A stretch of DNA of 64,000 nt from JBBSBL01 sp963735885. GTDB taxonomy: Bacteria; Actinomycetota; Thermoleophilia; Solirubrobacterales; Solirubrobacteraceae. The notes under the pieces are model-generated. The model saw only the letters and a list, made by a program, of their open reading frames with translations, did not search any database and was not told the DNA's origin. Below are positions 16,282 through 25,631 of this stretch, one piece after another. Positions within the stretch are counted from its first letter, which is position 1. Each line of letters opens with the position of its first letter. A program made the translations under genes and the position numbers. The stretch lies in the NCBI GenBank assembly GCA_963735885.1, contig CAVTMP010000007.1:558001-622000 (forward strand). Reading direction: 5' to 3'.

Positions 16282-17346
16282 CTAGCGGTAGACCGCGATC
16301 GGGTCCCCGACCCGGAGCCAGTCGTGGATCTGGCGGGCGTTGGGGATCCAGGTCCGCACGCAGCCGTGGCTCGCCGCGTAGGGCGGGACCTCGGGGTAGC
16401 CGTGCACCGCGTAGCCGCCGTAGAAGTAGCTCGAGTCGACCATCCCGTGGCCGTTGGTGCCGAGCTCCCGGCTGTAGAAGCGGAAGGTCCCGACGACCGT
16501 CGGCGTCGAGGGCTTGCCGGAGCTGATCCCGAAGATCTGGTGCACCCTGCCGCCGTGGAGGAAGACGAGCACCTGGCGGCTGAGGTCGACCTCGGCGTGC
16601 TTGCCGAGGCCCGGGTAGCGGGCGCGGAATGCGCCGCGGTTACGCAGGACCATCGCGACGATCCCGCGGCTCGCGCCGTAGGTCCGGGCCATCCCGTTGA
16701 CCTTGCGGAAGGCCATGAGCGCGCGGCCGGTGCCGGCGTCCAGGCGACCCGAGCGCGGCGTCCAGTAGCCGAGCCGGGCGAGCCCCGCCTGGAGGGCGGC
16801 GACCGACGCCCCGTCACCGCCGCCGGTGACGACGCTCGCGGTCACCGGTGCGGCGACCATGCGGATCTGGCGCCGGGTCGCCGGCTTGATCGCGCTGACC
16901 GTGAGCCGGCCGGCGTTGTGGCTGGCGAAGCGGACCGAGAAGCGGCCGAAGCGGCGCGAGGCGGACGGGAAGACCCGCAGCCGGAGCACCCGCACGAGCC
17001 GGCGACCCCGCCAGATGCGCAGCGCGACCCGCTGCCCCGGCGCGTAGCGGGAGACGACCCCTCGAACCCGGAGCGCCTGGCCGGTCAGCGCCCAGGCGCG
17101 GGCACGGGTGCGCAGCGGGCCGAGCAGCCGCAGCTTCAGCGCTCCGCCGATCGGCGTGATCTTCCGGCGCTTGCGCTTCGGCTTGACCTTCGCCTTGGGC
17201 TTCGGCTTGGGCGTCGGGGCGGTCTGGCTCGCGGCCGGCGCCGCGGTGGCGCCGTCGCCCGCCGCCGGCGGGTCGGCCGCGAACGCGGGGGCGGCGGCGC
17301 AGAGCAGGGCGCAGCACGCGGTGGCCAGGGCGGCAACGGGACGCAT
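16282..17346 (-). CDS. Secreted L,D-transpeptidase (YkuD) with peptidoglycan-binding domain
   Basis: 354 aa from ATG 17346, chosen because TACGAT (17362-17357) ends 10 nt upstream and because it yields a clean signal peptide ending APAFA. A Lys/Pro linker and a beta-rich domain (about 60-190, VRGVVSRYAPGQRVAL) precede a PG_binding_1 domain (about 190-225, LQAGLARLGYW...TGRALMAFRK). The C-terminal YkuD domain has VHGYPEVPPYAASHGCVRT, with the catalytic Cys of SHGCVR. It makes 3-3 crosslinks in peptidoglycan or attaches proteins to it. A class A PBP gene lies 3 kb away. Confidence 0.93.
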   Translation of the reverse strand: MRPVAALATACCALLCAAAPAFAADPPAAGDGATAAPAASQTAPTPKPKPKAKVKPKRKRRKITPIGGALKLRLLGPLRTRARAWALTGQALRVRGVVSRYAPGQRVALRIWRGRRLVRVLRLRVFPSASRRFGRFSVRFASHNAGRLTVSAIKPATRRQIRMVAAPVTASVVTGGGDGASVAALQAGLARLGYWTPRSGRLDAGTGRALMAFRKVNGMARTYGASRGIVAMVLRNRGAFRARYPGLGKHAEVDLSRQVLVFLHGGRVHQIFGISSGKPSTPTVVGTFRFYSRELGTNGHGMVDSSYFYGGYAVHGYPEVPPYAASHGCVRTWIPNARQIHDWLRVGDPIAVYR

Positions 17347-17356
17347 CGCGCCGGAG

Positions 17357-17362
17357 ATCGTA
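17357..17362 (-). promoter_or_regulatory. -10 box of the L,D-transpeptidase gene
   Basis: TACGAT, read on the minus strand, ends 10 nt before the ATG at 17346, giving a near-leaderless message. This decides against the longer start at 17382. Confidence 0.5.
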
Positions 17363-17452
17363 TGGCACCGCGGCGCGCTCACGGCGCACCGTTCGCCGCC
17401 GTCATACCGTCCTCCTTCCCCGACGCGGCCGTCCTCCGTCCCCGGGCGGCGC

Positions 17453-18418
17453 TCAGGGGGCCGGGGCGGGCGCCTCGTCGCGCCGCACGAAGGGCAGCAC
17501 GATCGCGGCGATCACGAGGTTCGCGGCGACCATCAGCGCCGCGATCTCCCACCCCCAGTGGAGGTCCTTGTCCACCCCGACGGCGAGGCAGTTGTTCACC
17601 GCGTGGAGCACGATGCACGGGTAGAGCGCACGGGTCCGCCAGCGGATCAGGCAGAGGACGAACCCGAAGAAGGCGAGCGGGACGAGCGAGACGGCGGCGG
17701 CCGAGCCGACGTGGATGGCGCCGAACACCGCGCCGGTGAGGACCGCGGCGAGCCACGGGCCGCGCCAGCGGCGCAGCACGGTGAAGAAGAAGCCGCGGAA
17801 GAAGAACTCCTCGGCGATCGGCGCGATCACCGTCACGAGCACGACGAAGGCCCCGAAGGCGAACGTGCCCGGGTCCGCCCCCAGCTGCTTCTGGAGGGTG
17901 TCCCGGTCCTCGGGGGCGCCGAAGATCGTGGTCCAGGTCGCGGCGAAGGCGATCTGGGCCATGAAGCCGAGCACGACCCAGCCGATCGCGGGCGGGATCC
18001 GGAAGCGGCGCAGGCCGAAGTCGGCGGCGTGCACGCCGCGACCCTGCATGCGGGCGAAGGCGAGGGCCGCGCCGACCAGCGCGAGGTCCTGCACGACGGT
18101 CGCGGCGATCGTGAGGCCGGGCGGGCTGTCGCCGAGCTTCCCGCCGCCGACGGCGATCGCGATCGCCAGGACGACCGCCCCGACGATCGCCGCCCCGAAC
18201 GCGGCGAGCAGCGCCACCGGCGCGATCCACAGCGGCCACGGCGGCAGCGGCTCGGAGCCGTCGGGCGGCGCCGGCCGGCCGTCCGGGGGTGGCGGCGGGA
18301 GGACGGCGGTCGCGGCGGGAGGCGCCCAGGCGCCGCCCGTCACGCCCTCGGGGCGCTCCGGGTGCTCGGGCGGCGGGCCCGGATGCGGATGCACGGGCCG
18401 TGGCGGTGGGGCGCTCAT
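17453..18418 (-). CDS. CPBP family intramembrane glutamic endopeptidase (Abi/Rce1-like)
   Basis: 321 aa from ATG 18418; TACCCT (18435-18430) ends 11 nt upstream. A Pro-rich cytoplasmic N-terminus of about 55 residues precedes eight or so membrane helices. The CPBP motifs are IAEEFFFRGFFF (the paired Glu and the Arg), FGAIHVGS (first His) and LHAVNNCLA (second His and Asn). These residues form a Rce1-like intramembrane protease site. The substrate is unknown; no bacteriocin or prenyl-CaaX gene is next to it. Confidence 0.88.
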   Translation of the reverse strand: MSAPPPRPVHPHPGPPPEHPERPEGVTGGAWAPPAATAVLPPPPPDGRPAPPDGSEPLPPWPLWIAPVALLAAFGAAIVGAVVLAIAIAVGGGKLGDSPPGLTIAATVVQDLALVGAALAFARMQGRGVHAADFGLRRFRIPPAIGWVVLGFMAQIAFAATWTTIFGAPEDRDTLQKQLGADPGTFAFGAFVVLVTVIAPIAEEFFFRGFFFTVLRRWRGPWLAAVLTGAVFGAIHVGSAAAVSLVPLAFFGFVLCLIRWRTRALYPCIVLHAVNNCLAVGVDKDLHWGWEIAALMVAANLVIAAIVLPFVRRDEAPAPAP

Positions 18419-18429
18419 GGCGGGCACGA

Positions 18430-18435
18430 AGGGTA
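18430..18435 (-). promoter_or_regulatory. -10 box of the CPBP protease gene
   Basis: TACCCT on the minus strand ends 11 nt before ATG 18418, supporting this start over an in-frame GTG nine bases upstream. Confidence 0.45.
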
Positions 18436-18457
18436 CGCGGGGCGCCGCGGGCGCCGA

Positions 18458-19174
18458 TCAGTCGACCATGCGCGCCACGTCGCCGAGCGTCCGGGCGACC
18501 GGCACCCCGGCCGCCGCCGGGCGCCCGCCGCGGAGGACGAGCACCGGGGCGATCCCGGCGCCGCGCGCGCCCTCGACGTCGGCGGCGAGCGAGTCGCCGG
18601 CGTGCAGCGCGGCCGACGCCGGCACGCCGGCGATCGTGAGCGCGTGGCGGAAGATGGCGCGGCCGGGCTTGGCCGAGCCGAGCTCCGCCGAGGTGATCGT
18701 CCCGTGCACGAGCCCGCTGAGACGGGTCCGGGCCAGGACGTCGTGCAGCGAGACGTCCCAGTTGCTCACCACGACGAGCCGGAGCCCGCGGGTCCGCAGA
18801 CGGCGCAGCGCCGGCGCCACGTCCGGGTAGGGGTGGAACCGCAGCGCGGCCAGCAGTGCGTCGGAGAGGGGGCCGATCGGGATCCCGGCGGCCGCGGGAG
18901 GCAGGCCGTCCCGCAGCGCCTCGGCGCAGCGGCGGCGCAGGATCGCGACGGCCGCGTGGTCGCCGCCCTCGTCGTGGTGGGCGCGGTAGAACGCGATCTC
19001 GCGCGCGACCGCCGCGCGGGCCTCGGCCGGCGTGATCTCGACCGCGAAGCGCTCGCGCAGCTCACGCCGCAGGGGCTCGGACGGCGGCTCGAGCGCCAGC
19101 AGCGTCCCGAGCGCGTCGAGCAGCACGGCGCGCGGCCGCCCGCCGTCGAGCGCGGTCAGGCGAGGAACGTCCAC
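18458..19174 (-). CDS. HAD superfamily hydrolase
   Basis: 238 aa if started at GTG 19174, overlapping the upstream glycosyltransferase by 19 bp. HAD motifs: I, LLDALGTLL (nucleophile Asp; the usual second Asp is Leu, as in dehalogenase-like or HDHD3-like members); II, VVSNWD; III, the Lys of SAKPGRAIF; IV, HAGDSLAADVEGARGAG. A helical cap lies between motifs I and II (residues 30-110). Substrate unknown. The motif I change suggests it may not be a standard phosphatase. Confidence 0.82.
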   Translation of the reverse strand: MDVPRLTALDGGRPRAVLLDALGTLLALEPPSEPLRRELRERFAVEITPAEARAAVAREIAFYRAHHDEGGDHAAVAILRRRCAEALRDGLPPAAAGIPIGPLSDALLAALRFHPYPDVAPALRRLRTRGLRLVVVSNWDVSLHDVLARTRLSGLVHGTITSAELGSAKPGRAIFRHALTIAGVPASAALHAGDSLAADVEGARGAGIAPVLVLRGGRPAAAGVPVARTLGDVARMVD

Positions 19175-20457
19175 GTTCCCCAGAGGGCGGAGAGGCCGGC
19201 CAGGCCGAGGCCGGAGGCGACGAGCGCGGGGCGGACGGCGCCACGGTCCACGGCCCAGCGGGCGACGGCCAGATGGAGCGGGAAGCAGACGGCCATGAAC
19301 CGCGGCAGCGACATCAGCGGCTGCGCCGCGACGGGCAGCGACAGCGGCACCGCGAGGGAGACCGCGGCCCAGGCGCCGTAGGCGGGCGGCAGGCGGCGCA
19401 GCGCGGCCACGCCGGCGAGGAGGGCCGCGACGAGGAACGCGACGAGGAGCAGGTCGAGCGCGCCGGTCTGCAGCGGATCCCCGCCGCCGGCCTCCCAGGC
19501 GAACGTCCCGCCACCCGCCAGGGTCCCCGCCCCCTCCCACCCGGCGCGCAGGCCCTCCCACACCCCGCCGAACGGCACCGTGAGCTCGCGCAGCCACGCC
19601 TGCTGCGCCCGGAACGGGCCGAGCGGATCGAGCCCGGCGAGCGCGAGATAGCCGAGGTAGGCGCCGAGGCCGAGCGGCACCAGCGCCGCCCACGCGAGCT
19701 CGGGCCCCGGGGCGAAGCGCGGGCGCCACCGGCGGCGGCCGCCGCGCGCCGCCGCCGCGCCGGGCCGGTCGTCGCGCGGGCCGTAGAGGGCGAGCAGGAC
19801 GATCGGCACGACGAGCAGCACCCCGGTGCTGCGCGTCGCGGCGGCGAGCGCGCCGAGGGTGCCGGCCCAGGCCCAGGCGCCCCGCCGGGCGGCGAGGAAC
19901 GTCCCGGCGGAGAGCGCGAGGAAGAGCGACTCGGAGTACACCGCGGAGAGGAAGAACGAGGCGGGGAAGACGGCGAGGAACATCACCGCCGGCCCGGCGT
20001 AGCGCTCGCCGAGGTCCCGCGTGGCGAGCCGGTGGACGACGGCGAGCCCGGCGAGCAGCGCGCCCCAGCTCACGAGCAGCCCGCCGAGCAGCGCCGAGGA
20101 GAGCGGGGCGCCGACGATCGCCGCGGCGGCCGGGTAGAGCGGGAAGAACGCCGAGCGCGCCGCCTCCGGCGCGTAGCCGTCTCGCGCGATCGCGAGGAAC
20201 CACACCGAGTCCCAGCGGGCGAACGGCGCCACGAGGATGTCGCCGACCGATCCGAAGGGCGCGGTCAGGCGCGCCGGGTCGTAGGCGCCCCACCCCGGCG
20301 CCTCGCCGAGCACGGCGAGGCCGAGCAGGGCGCACGCCGCCACCACGAGCCGCGAGGTCCACGCGGCCCGCCACGCGGCGCGCAGCCCGGCGGTGGCCTC
20401 GTCGCCGAGCGCGAGGGGCGCCGTCGGGGCGCCGAGCGTGCCGGTGCGGCCGTCCAT
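19156..20457 (-). CDS. PIG-V-like mannosyltransferase family membrane protein
   Basis: 433 aa from ATG 20457 with about ten hydrophobic segments. The GT-C fold hallmarks are the acidic first-loop motif FARWDSVWFLAIARDGY (the Trp-Asp of PIG-V-like proteins) and FFPLYP in the next loop, then LAVFPASFFLSAVYSESLF. Such enzymes transfer sugar from a polyprenyl-phosphate donor to an acceptor on the outer face of the membrane. The acceptor is unknown. It is divergent from the PBP gene. Confidence 0.85.
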   Translation of the reverse strand: MDGRTGTLGAPTAPLALGDEATAGLRAAWRAAWTSRLVVAACALLGLAVLGEAPGWGAYDPARLTAPFGSVGDILVAPFARWDSVWFLAIARDGYAPEAARSAFFPLYPAAAAIVGAPLSSALLGGLLVSWGALLAGLAVVHRLATRDLGERYAGPAVMFLAVFPASFFLSAVYSESLFLALSAGTFLAARRGAWAWAGTLGALAAATRSTGVLLVVPIVLLALYGPRDDRPGAAAARGGRRRWRPRFAPGPELAWAALVPLGLGAYLGYLALAGLDPLGPFRAQQAWLRELTVPFGGVWEGLRAGWEGAGTLAGGGTFAWEAGGGDPLQTGALDLLLVAFLVAALLAGVAALRRLPPAYGAWAAVSLAVPLSLPVAAQPLMSLPRFMAVCFPLHLAVARWAVDRGAVRPALVASGLGLAGLSALWGTWTFLA

Positions 20458-20534
20458 GCGGCGCGATCTTCGCACCTCCCCTCCGCGCCTCGCGCGCAGG
20501 AGGGTCGACCGGCGGGGCGAACACGGCTCCCGGG

Positions 20535-20540
20535 TACACT
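20535..20540 (+). promoter_or_regulatory. -10 box upstream of the class A PBP gene
   Basis: TACACT lies in the 132-bp divergent space between the PIG-V-like gene and the PBP gene, about 50 nt before the PBP ATG. Confidence 0.45.
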
Positions 20541-20589
20541 GAGACCTCCGCACGGGAGCCGAATCGGCCTTCGGCGCGGCCCTCGAGCC

Positions 20590-22789
20590 ATGAGCCGACG
20601 AGAGCGACAGCGACGCCGCGAGCGCACGCGCGGCCATCCGGTGCGCCGCACGGTCGGCGTGATCCTCGGCGTGTTCGTGCTCGTCCTCCTGCTCGCCGGC
20701 GCCGGGACCGCGGCGTGGATCGCCTCGGTCGCCGACTCCGCGCCGAACATCGACGAGCTGCGGCCGAGGACCGAGGGAGCGACCTCCACGGTCTACGCCG
20801 CCGACGGCAGCCGCCTCGGCTTCATCTCCTCGGTCGTGCTGCGGCGTCCCGTCACCGCGCGCGACGTCCCGCGCGTCATGGGCCGGGCGACCGTGGCGAT
20901 CGAGGACCGCCGCTTCTACCAGCACCAGGGCGTCGACTACCTCGGCATCGTCCGGGCCGCGATGCGCAACATCACCTCGGGCAAGTCGCTGCAGGGCGGC
21001 TCCACGCTCACCATGCAGCTCGTCCGCAACCTCTACCTCTACGACGAGCGCAGCAACAAGTCGCTCACGCGCAAGATCAAGGAGGCGAAGCTCGCGCAGG
21101 AGCTCGAGAAGGTCCACTCGAAGCGGTGGATCCTGCAGGAGTACATGAACGACGTCGCCTACGGGACCGTCGGCGGCCAGACGGCGATCGGGGTCCAGGC
21201 GGCGGCGCGCATGTTCTTCGACAAGCCGGCCCGCGACCTCACCCTCACCGAGTCGGCGCTGCTCGCGGGGCTGCCGCAGGCGCCGTCGGAGTACAACCCG
21301 TTCTTCAGCCCCTCGGCGGCGATCAAGCGCCGCAACGAGGTGCTCGACTCCATGGTGAAGTCCGGGGCGATCACCTCGGCTCGGGCCGCGGAGGGCAAGC
21401 GCGCGCCGCTCGGCGTGAAGCGCAACAGCTACTTCCAGGTGCGTCGCGAGGGGTTCTTCTTCGACTACGTGCAGCAGTCGCTCTACCGCCGCTACGGGGC
21501 CGCCGCCGTGCGGCAGGGCGGCCTGCGGATCTACACGACGATCGAGCCGCGCCTCCAGGACCTCGCGCGCCAGTCGATCGCGGGCCAGCTCAACCAGGTC
21601 GGCGACCCCGCGTCGGCGCTCGTCGCGACCGACCCGCGCAACGGCTACATCCGCGCGATGGCCTCGTCGGCGAACTACGGCACCACGAAGTACAACTACG
21701 CCGCGCAGGGGCAGCGCCAGCCGGGCTCGACGTTCAAGGTCATGGTGCTGATGGCGGCGCTGCGGAAGGGGATCGACCCGACCTCGACCTTCTACACGTC
21801 GAAGGAGCTCTCCCCGGGGTGGCTCCGGGGCTACCCGACGTATGGCGTCTCGACCTACGCGCACACCTACGGCGGGTCGATGAACCTCGTCACGGCGACG
21901 CTGAAGTCCGACAACACCGTGTACGCCCAGCTCGACGCGGACGTCGGGCCCGAGGCGGTGCGCCAGGCCGCCTACGACCTGGGCATCACGGCGAAGCTCG
22001 ACGCCTACCCCGCGGAGGGGCTCGGCGGCCTCACGAACGGGGTCTCCCCGCTGGAGATGTCGAACGCCTTCGCGACCGTCGCCTCGGGCGGGATCCGCAA
22101 CCGCCCGATCGCGATTCGCCGGGTGGTCTTCCCGAGCGGGCGCGCGGACGACGTCGGCCGCCCGCGGCGCGTCCGGGCCTTCCCGGACGGCGTGGCGGCC
22201 GAGGCGCGGAAGATCCTCGAGCAGAACGTCCAGTCGGGCACCGGGACCGCGGCCAACTACGGCTGCCCGGCCGGCGGCAAGACCGGCACGACGAGCGACT
22301 ACAAGGACGCCTGGTTCGTCGGCTTCAACCCGGAGATGGCCACCGCGGTCTGGGTCGGGTATCCGAACCCGCCGATCCCGATGCGCAGCGTTCACGGGAT
22401 CACCGTCGCGGGCGGGACGTTCCCGGCCCAGATCTGGCACGACTTCATGTCGGTCGCGCACGGCAGCTACTGCGGCGACTTCACCCCGCCGACGCAGTCG
22501 TTCCAGGGCAGCCCGTTCTTCGGCAAGTACGCGAGCACCGGCGGCGGCGACTACCGCTCCGGCGGGGGCTCCTACGGCACGCGGCGGCGGCGGGGGCGGC
22601 GGGACGACCGGCGGCCGGGGCGGCGGGGGCGGCACGCCGAACGCGGGCCCCGCGCCGAACGCGGGCCCCGCGCCGAGCCCCGGTGGCGGCGGCGGGAACC
22701 CGAACTACCACAACCCGAACCTCTACGAGACGCCGCCCCAGGGGCCGCCGCCGACCGGTGGCGGAGGCGGCGCGGGCACCGGCCGGTAG
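20590..22789 (+). CDS. Class A penicillin-binding protein (bifunctional transglycosylase/transpeptidase), frameshift in the tail
   Basis: Basic cytoplasmic N-terminus, one membrane anchor (about 22-45), then a GT51 domain with EDRRFYQHQGVD (105-116, catalytic Glu) and QGGSTLTMQL (135-144). The transpeptidase domain has STFK (380-383), SDN near 440 and KTGTT near 562. After GGGSYGT (about 22580) the frame becomes Arg-rich and would run into infA. Removing one base in the GGC run restores a Gly/Pro/Asn tail (PNAGPAP repeats, NPNYHNPNLYETPP) and a TAG at 22787-22789, giving 732 aa. Such tails are usual for actinobacterial PBPs. It polymerises and crosslinks peptidoglycan outside the membrane. 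Confidence 0.9.
22637..22672 (+). repeat. Tandem 18-bp repeat (2 copies) in the PBP tail
   Basis: Two adjacent identical 18-bp units encode PNAGPA twice in the reconstructed tail frame. With the preceding GGC runs this is a slippage-prone segment, which fits the frameshift just upstream. Confidence 0.7.
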
Positions 22790-22801
22790 GCAACCTGCTG
22801 G

Positions 22802-22807
22802 TACGCT
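22802..22807 (+). promoter_or_regulatory. -10 box of leaderless infA
   Basis: TACGCT ends 7 nt before the infA ATG, so the predicted transcript starts at the A of ATG. No Shine-Dalgarno sequence is present. Confidence 0.6.
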
Positions 22808-22814
22808 CGCCGCC

Positions 22815-23033
22815 ATGGCGAAGGAAGAGAAGGTCGAGCTGGAGGGCGAGGTCGTCGAGGCGCTGCCCAACGCGATGTTCCGCGTGAAGCTCGACAACGA
22901 CCACGTCGTGCTCGGCCACGTCGCCGGCAAGATGCGGCGCTTCCGGATCCGGATCCTCCCCGGCGACCGCGTCCGGGTCGAGCTCTCGCCCTACGACCTC
23001 GACCGCGCCCGGATCGTCTACCGCCACCGCTAG
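22815..23033 (+). CDS. infA: Translation initiation factor IF-1
   Basis: 72 aa, the exact usual length, a single S1/OB-fold domain beginning MAKEEKVELEGEVVEALPN and containing VVLGHVAGKMRRFRIRI and LSPYDLDRARIVYR. It binds the ribosomal A site during initiation. It is separate from the usual rpmJ/rpsM neighbours and lies between the PBP and thiL genes. The PBP frame as written overlaps it, which is an artefact of the upstream frameshift. Confidence 0.95.
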   Translation: MAKEEKVELEGEVVEALPNAMFRVKLDNDHVVLGHVAGKMRRFRIRILPGDRVRVELSPYDLDRARIVYRHR

Positions 23034-23080
23034 ATGCGCGGTTCCGCGGTGGCGGGACCGGGCCGCTAGCCGCACGGCGC

Positions 23081-24031
23081 GTGCGCGAGCTCGTCCTGCT
23101 CGAGGCGGTGGAGGCGGCGCTCGGCTCCCGCTCCGAGCGGATCGTGCGGTGGATCGGGGACGACGCGGCGGTCGTGCGCGCCCGGCCCTACGCCGTGGTC
23201 TCCGTCGACACCACGGCCGAGGGGGTGCACGTCGACCTGGCGCTCGCCTCCCACGAGGACGTCGGGCACCGCGCGCTGGCCGCGGCGCTCTCCGACCTCG
23301 CCGCGATGGGGGCGGACCCGGGCGAGGCCTACCTCGCGCTGACGCTTCCCGGCGGCAGCGACCGCGACCCGGTGCTGGCGCTGTTCGCCGGCGCCGAGGC
23401 GCTCGCCGCCCGGACCGGGACGACGATCGCCGGCGGCGACGTGACCCGCGGCCCGGGTCTCGTGCTCTCGGTCACCGTCGTCGGCTGGGCCGAGCGGGCC
23501 GACGACCTCGTCGGGCGCGACGGGGCACGGCCGGGCGACCGCGTCGCGGTCACCGGCTCCCTCGGCGCTTCCGGCGCCGGCCTCGCCGTCCTGCGCGGGG
23601 CGGCCGCCGGCCCGGCGGAGCTCGCGCGCCGCCATCTGCGACCCGAGCCCCGGCTCGCCGCCGGTCGTGCGCTCGCCGCCGCGGGCGCCACGGCGATGAT
23701 CGACCTCTCCGACGGCCTCGCGACCGACGCCGCGCACCTCGCCCGGCGCAGCGCCGCGCGGCTCGCGCTGGACCTCGATCGGCTCCCGCTCGCCGCCGGG
23801 GTCGCCGAGGTGGCCGCCGCGCTCGGCGCCGAGCCGCGCGCGTTCGCGGCGACGGCCGGCGAGGACTACGAGCTGCTCGCCTGCGTCCCGCCGGCACGGG
23901 CCGCCGCCGCGGAGGCGGCGGCCGGCGAGGCCGGGCTCACGTGGATCGGCGAGGTCACGGCCGGCGAGCCGGGACTCGATCTCGCCGGCGGCCCCACGGC
24001 GGGGCTCGCCGGCTGGGAGCACGACCTATGA
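23081..24031 (+). CDS. thiL: Thiamine-monophosphate kinase
   Basis: 316 aa from GTG 23081. It phosphorylates thiamine monophosphate to the pyrophosphate. AIR synthase/PurM-like fold: GDDAAVVR near 28-35, VSVDTTAEGVHVDL, ALSDLAAMGADP, TIAGGDVTRGP, and IDLSDGLATDAAHL, then GEDYELL. Asp residues in these motifs bind ATP-Mg. No TPP riboswitch-like leader or other thi gene is nearby. Its stop overlaps the convergent FlgM-like gene by 6 bp. Confidence 0.94.
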   Translation: MRELVLLEAVEAALGSRSERIVRWIGDDAAVVRARPYAVVSVDTTAEGVHVDLALASHEDVGHRALAAALSDLAAMGADPGEAYLALTLPGGSDRDPVLALFAGAEALAARTGTTIAGGDVTRGPGLVLSVTVVGWAERADDLVGRDGARPGDRVAVTGSLGASGAGLAVLRGAAAGPAELARRHLRPEPRLAAGRALAAAGATAMIDLSDGLATDAAHLARRSAARLALDLDRLPLAAGVAEVAAALGAEPRAFAATAGEDYELLACVPPARAAAAEAAAGEAGLTWIGEVTAGEPGLDLAGGPTAGLAGWEHDL

Positions 24032-24316
24032 GACGGCGCGCAGGCGCGGCGGGCCGGCGGCGTGAACGCCGGTGCCGTTCGAGCGCCGCAGGGCCACGCG
24101 GCGGAGGATCGCCTCCGCGACGGCCTGCGCGTCCACGGCGTAGCCGTCGCGTGCGACGGTGGCCTTGAGCCGGTCGATATCCATGTCCTTGGGCCGATCC
24201 ATGGCGGTTGGGAGGGGTCGCGGGAACTCGACGAGGGGGGCGGCCTCCATGCCGCACGGCTCCACGTCGGGGGCGGTTTCCGCTGTGGGATCGACTATCG
24301 GACGGGCGACTCTCAT
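24026..24316 (-). CDS. FlgM-like anti-sigma factor (tentative)
   Basis: 96 aa from ATG 24316 (an upstream GTG-type start at 24355 would add 13 residues). The N-terminal half is Pro/Glu-rich and probably disordered. The C-terminal helical segment DIDRLKATVARDGYAVDAQ followed by AVAEAILRRVA matches the pattern of the FlgM sigma-28-binding region (a helix, then Y-x-VD, then a helix of small residues). No flagellar gene or sigma-28 gene is in the window. The similarity is by pattern only and should be treated as tentative. Confidence 0.5.
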   Translation of the reverse strand: MRVARPIVDPTAETAPDVEPCGMEAAPLVEFPRPLPTAMDRPKDMDIDRLKATVARDGYAVDAQAVAEAILRRVALRRSNGTGVHAAGPPRLRAVS

Positions 24317-24413
24317 GCGTGAGCAATCCTGACGATCGATCCGACGTCGGGCCATCGGGTCAGGACCCCATCTTCCGCGCCCCCGCCGGGTGCGCGACCC
24401 GGCTTCTCAGCCG

Positions 24414-25631
24414 TCAGCGGAGCTTCCGGCCGCGGCGCTCGTGGAGCGAGCAGAGCCACCGCGCGGGGACGAGGCGGTGGATCCGCGGCGGGACGGACGC
24501 GGCGGCGGGGGCGGCCGAGGCCGGCGCGGTGAGGGACGCGGTCCGCGCGGCCGGCGCCGCCGCGAGGGACGCGGCCGGCGGGCAGCGGTCGGTCCCGGGG
24601 CAGGAGCGCAGCACCGACACCGCCGGCGCCGCGCCGACACCGCCCGGCCACAGGGCGATCGCGGCCGAGGCGACGTTGTTGGCGTAGTCGCTCTCGCGCA
24701 GCGCGCCGTCCGCGTTCGCGCGGAACACGAGGGTGTAGGTCCCGGGGGCCACGCCCGTGACGTCGATGTACTGCCCCTCGAGCTGCGGCGGGTAGTCGTC
24801 GCCGTAGCCGACCGAGATGCCCTCGTCGACCGACAGCGCCTGGGTGTCTCCCGGCTTGCAGTCGGAGTACGTGAACGGGCCGATCGCGTAGGGGAAGTCG
24901 AGGTTGAAGCGGTCCCCGAGGCAGAAGCCGGTCTTGCGGTCGGGCGCGACGAGCGCGTCGTCGCCGGAGCGGCGCAGCTCGTAGCGGTCGAAGCCGAGGT
25001 AGTGCCAGTGCCAGTGGGCGTCGTTGAACTCCATGCGCCCGACCGCGGGCACGGTGCTCGTCGCCCCCGAGCCGGCGATGGAGATCGCCTGGTCGGCGAT
25101 CATCGGATCGGTCGGCGCGGAACGGTGTCCCCGCACCACCAGCGGGCCCTGCCCGTGGTTCTGCACCGAGGAGCGGAACCCGAGCCGGTAGGCGGCGCCC
25201 GCCTGGCTCACGCCGATCTCGGCGGGGACGTCCTGGACGAGGTCCGGGAGCAGCTGGCTTCCGGCGGGCGGCGTGGTGAACGCCCGGTCGGCGCCGCGCA
25301 CGACCCCCTCGCCGGGGCTCTGGGCCGCGGCGCGGTAGTGGTAGGTCCGCCCCGGTTGAAGCGCGCCGACGCGCGCGGCGACCGTGTGCTCGACGCTGTC
25401 GCTCGGCGCGTCGGTGCGCGGTGTCGTGCTGCCGTAGGTCGTGGTGGGGCCCCACTCGAACCAGTACTGCGTGGCCTTCCCGTGGGCGTTGCCGGTGGCC
25501 GCGAGCGTCGCCGCCGCGTCGGTCACGTCGCGCGCCGGCAGCGTGGAGCCCGTCGCGCAGCCGCCCACGGCCAGACCCGCGAGGGCGATGGCGAGCGGCG
25601 TCCCGGCGGGCAGGCGGCGGGGGCGGATCAT
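24414..25631 (-). CDS. Lysyl oxidase-like lipoprotein with N-terminal fibronectin III-like domain
   Basis: 405 aa from ATG 25631, overlapping the sortase stop (ATGA). Lipobox VGGC puts Cys at residue 25. Residues 40-121 look like a fibronectin III-type domain (YWFEWGPTTTYGS, LQPGRTYHYRAAA). Residues 129-325 are a lysyl oxidase domain (PF01186) with the copper motif HWHWHY (His 206, 208, 210), Lys 233 in DRKTGFC and Tyr 280 in GDDYPPQLEGQ, the pair expected to form the LTQ cofactor. The enzyme would oxidise primary amines, for example lysine side chains, outside the cell. A basic, Cys/Trp-containing C-terminus follows (RWLCSLHERRGRKLR). Confidence 0.9.
   Translation of the reverse strand: MIRPRRLPAGTPLAIALAGLAVGGCATGSTLPARDVTDAAATLAATGNAHGKATQYWFEWGPTTTYGSTTPRTDAPSDSVEHTVAARVGALQPGRTYHYRAAAQSPGEGVVRGADRAFTTPPAGSQLLPDLVQDVPAEIGVSQAGAAYRLGFRSSVQNHGQGPLVVRGHRSAPTDPMIADQAISIAGSGATSTVPAVGRMEFNDAHWHWHYLGFDRYELRRSGDDALVAPDRKTGFCLGDRFNLDFPYAIGPFTYSDCKPGDTQALSVDEGISVGYGDDYPPQLEGQYIDVTGVAPGTYTLVFRANADGALRESDYANNVASAAIALWPGGVGAAPAVSVLRSCPGTDRCPPAASLAAAPAARTASLTAPASAAPAAASVPPRIHRLVPARWLCSLHERRGRKLR

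Noticed and set aside
22582..22887. PBP coding region continuing over infA
   Set aside because: The alternative frame after one base deletion gives the expected Gly/Pro/Asn tail ending at 22789, clear of infA.
23034..23080. TPP riboswitch before thiL
   Set aside because: The spacer is 47 bp and lacks the thi-box bases; far too short for the element.
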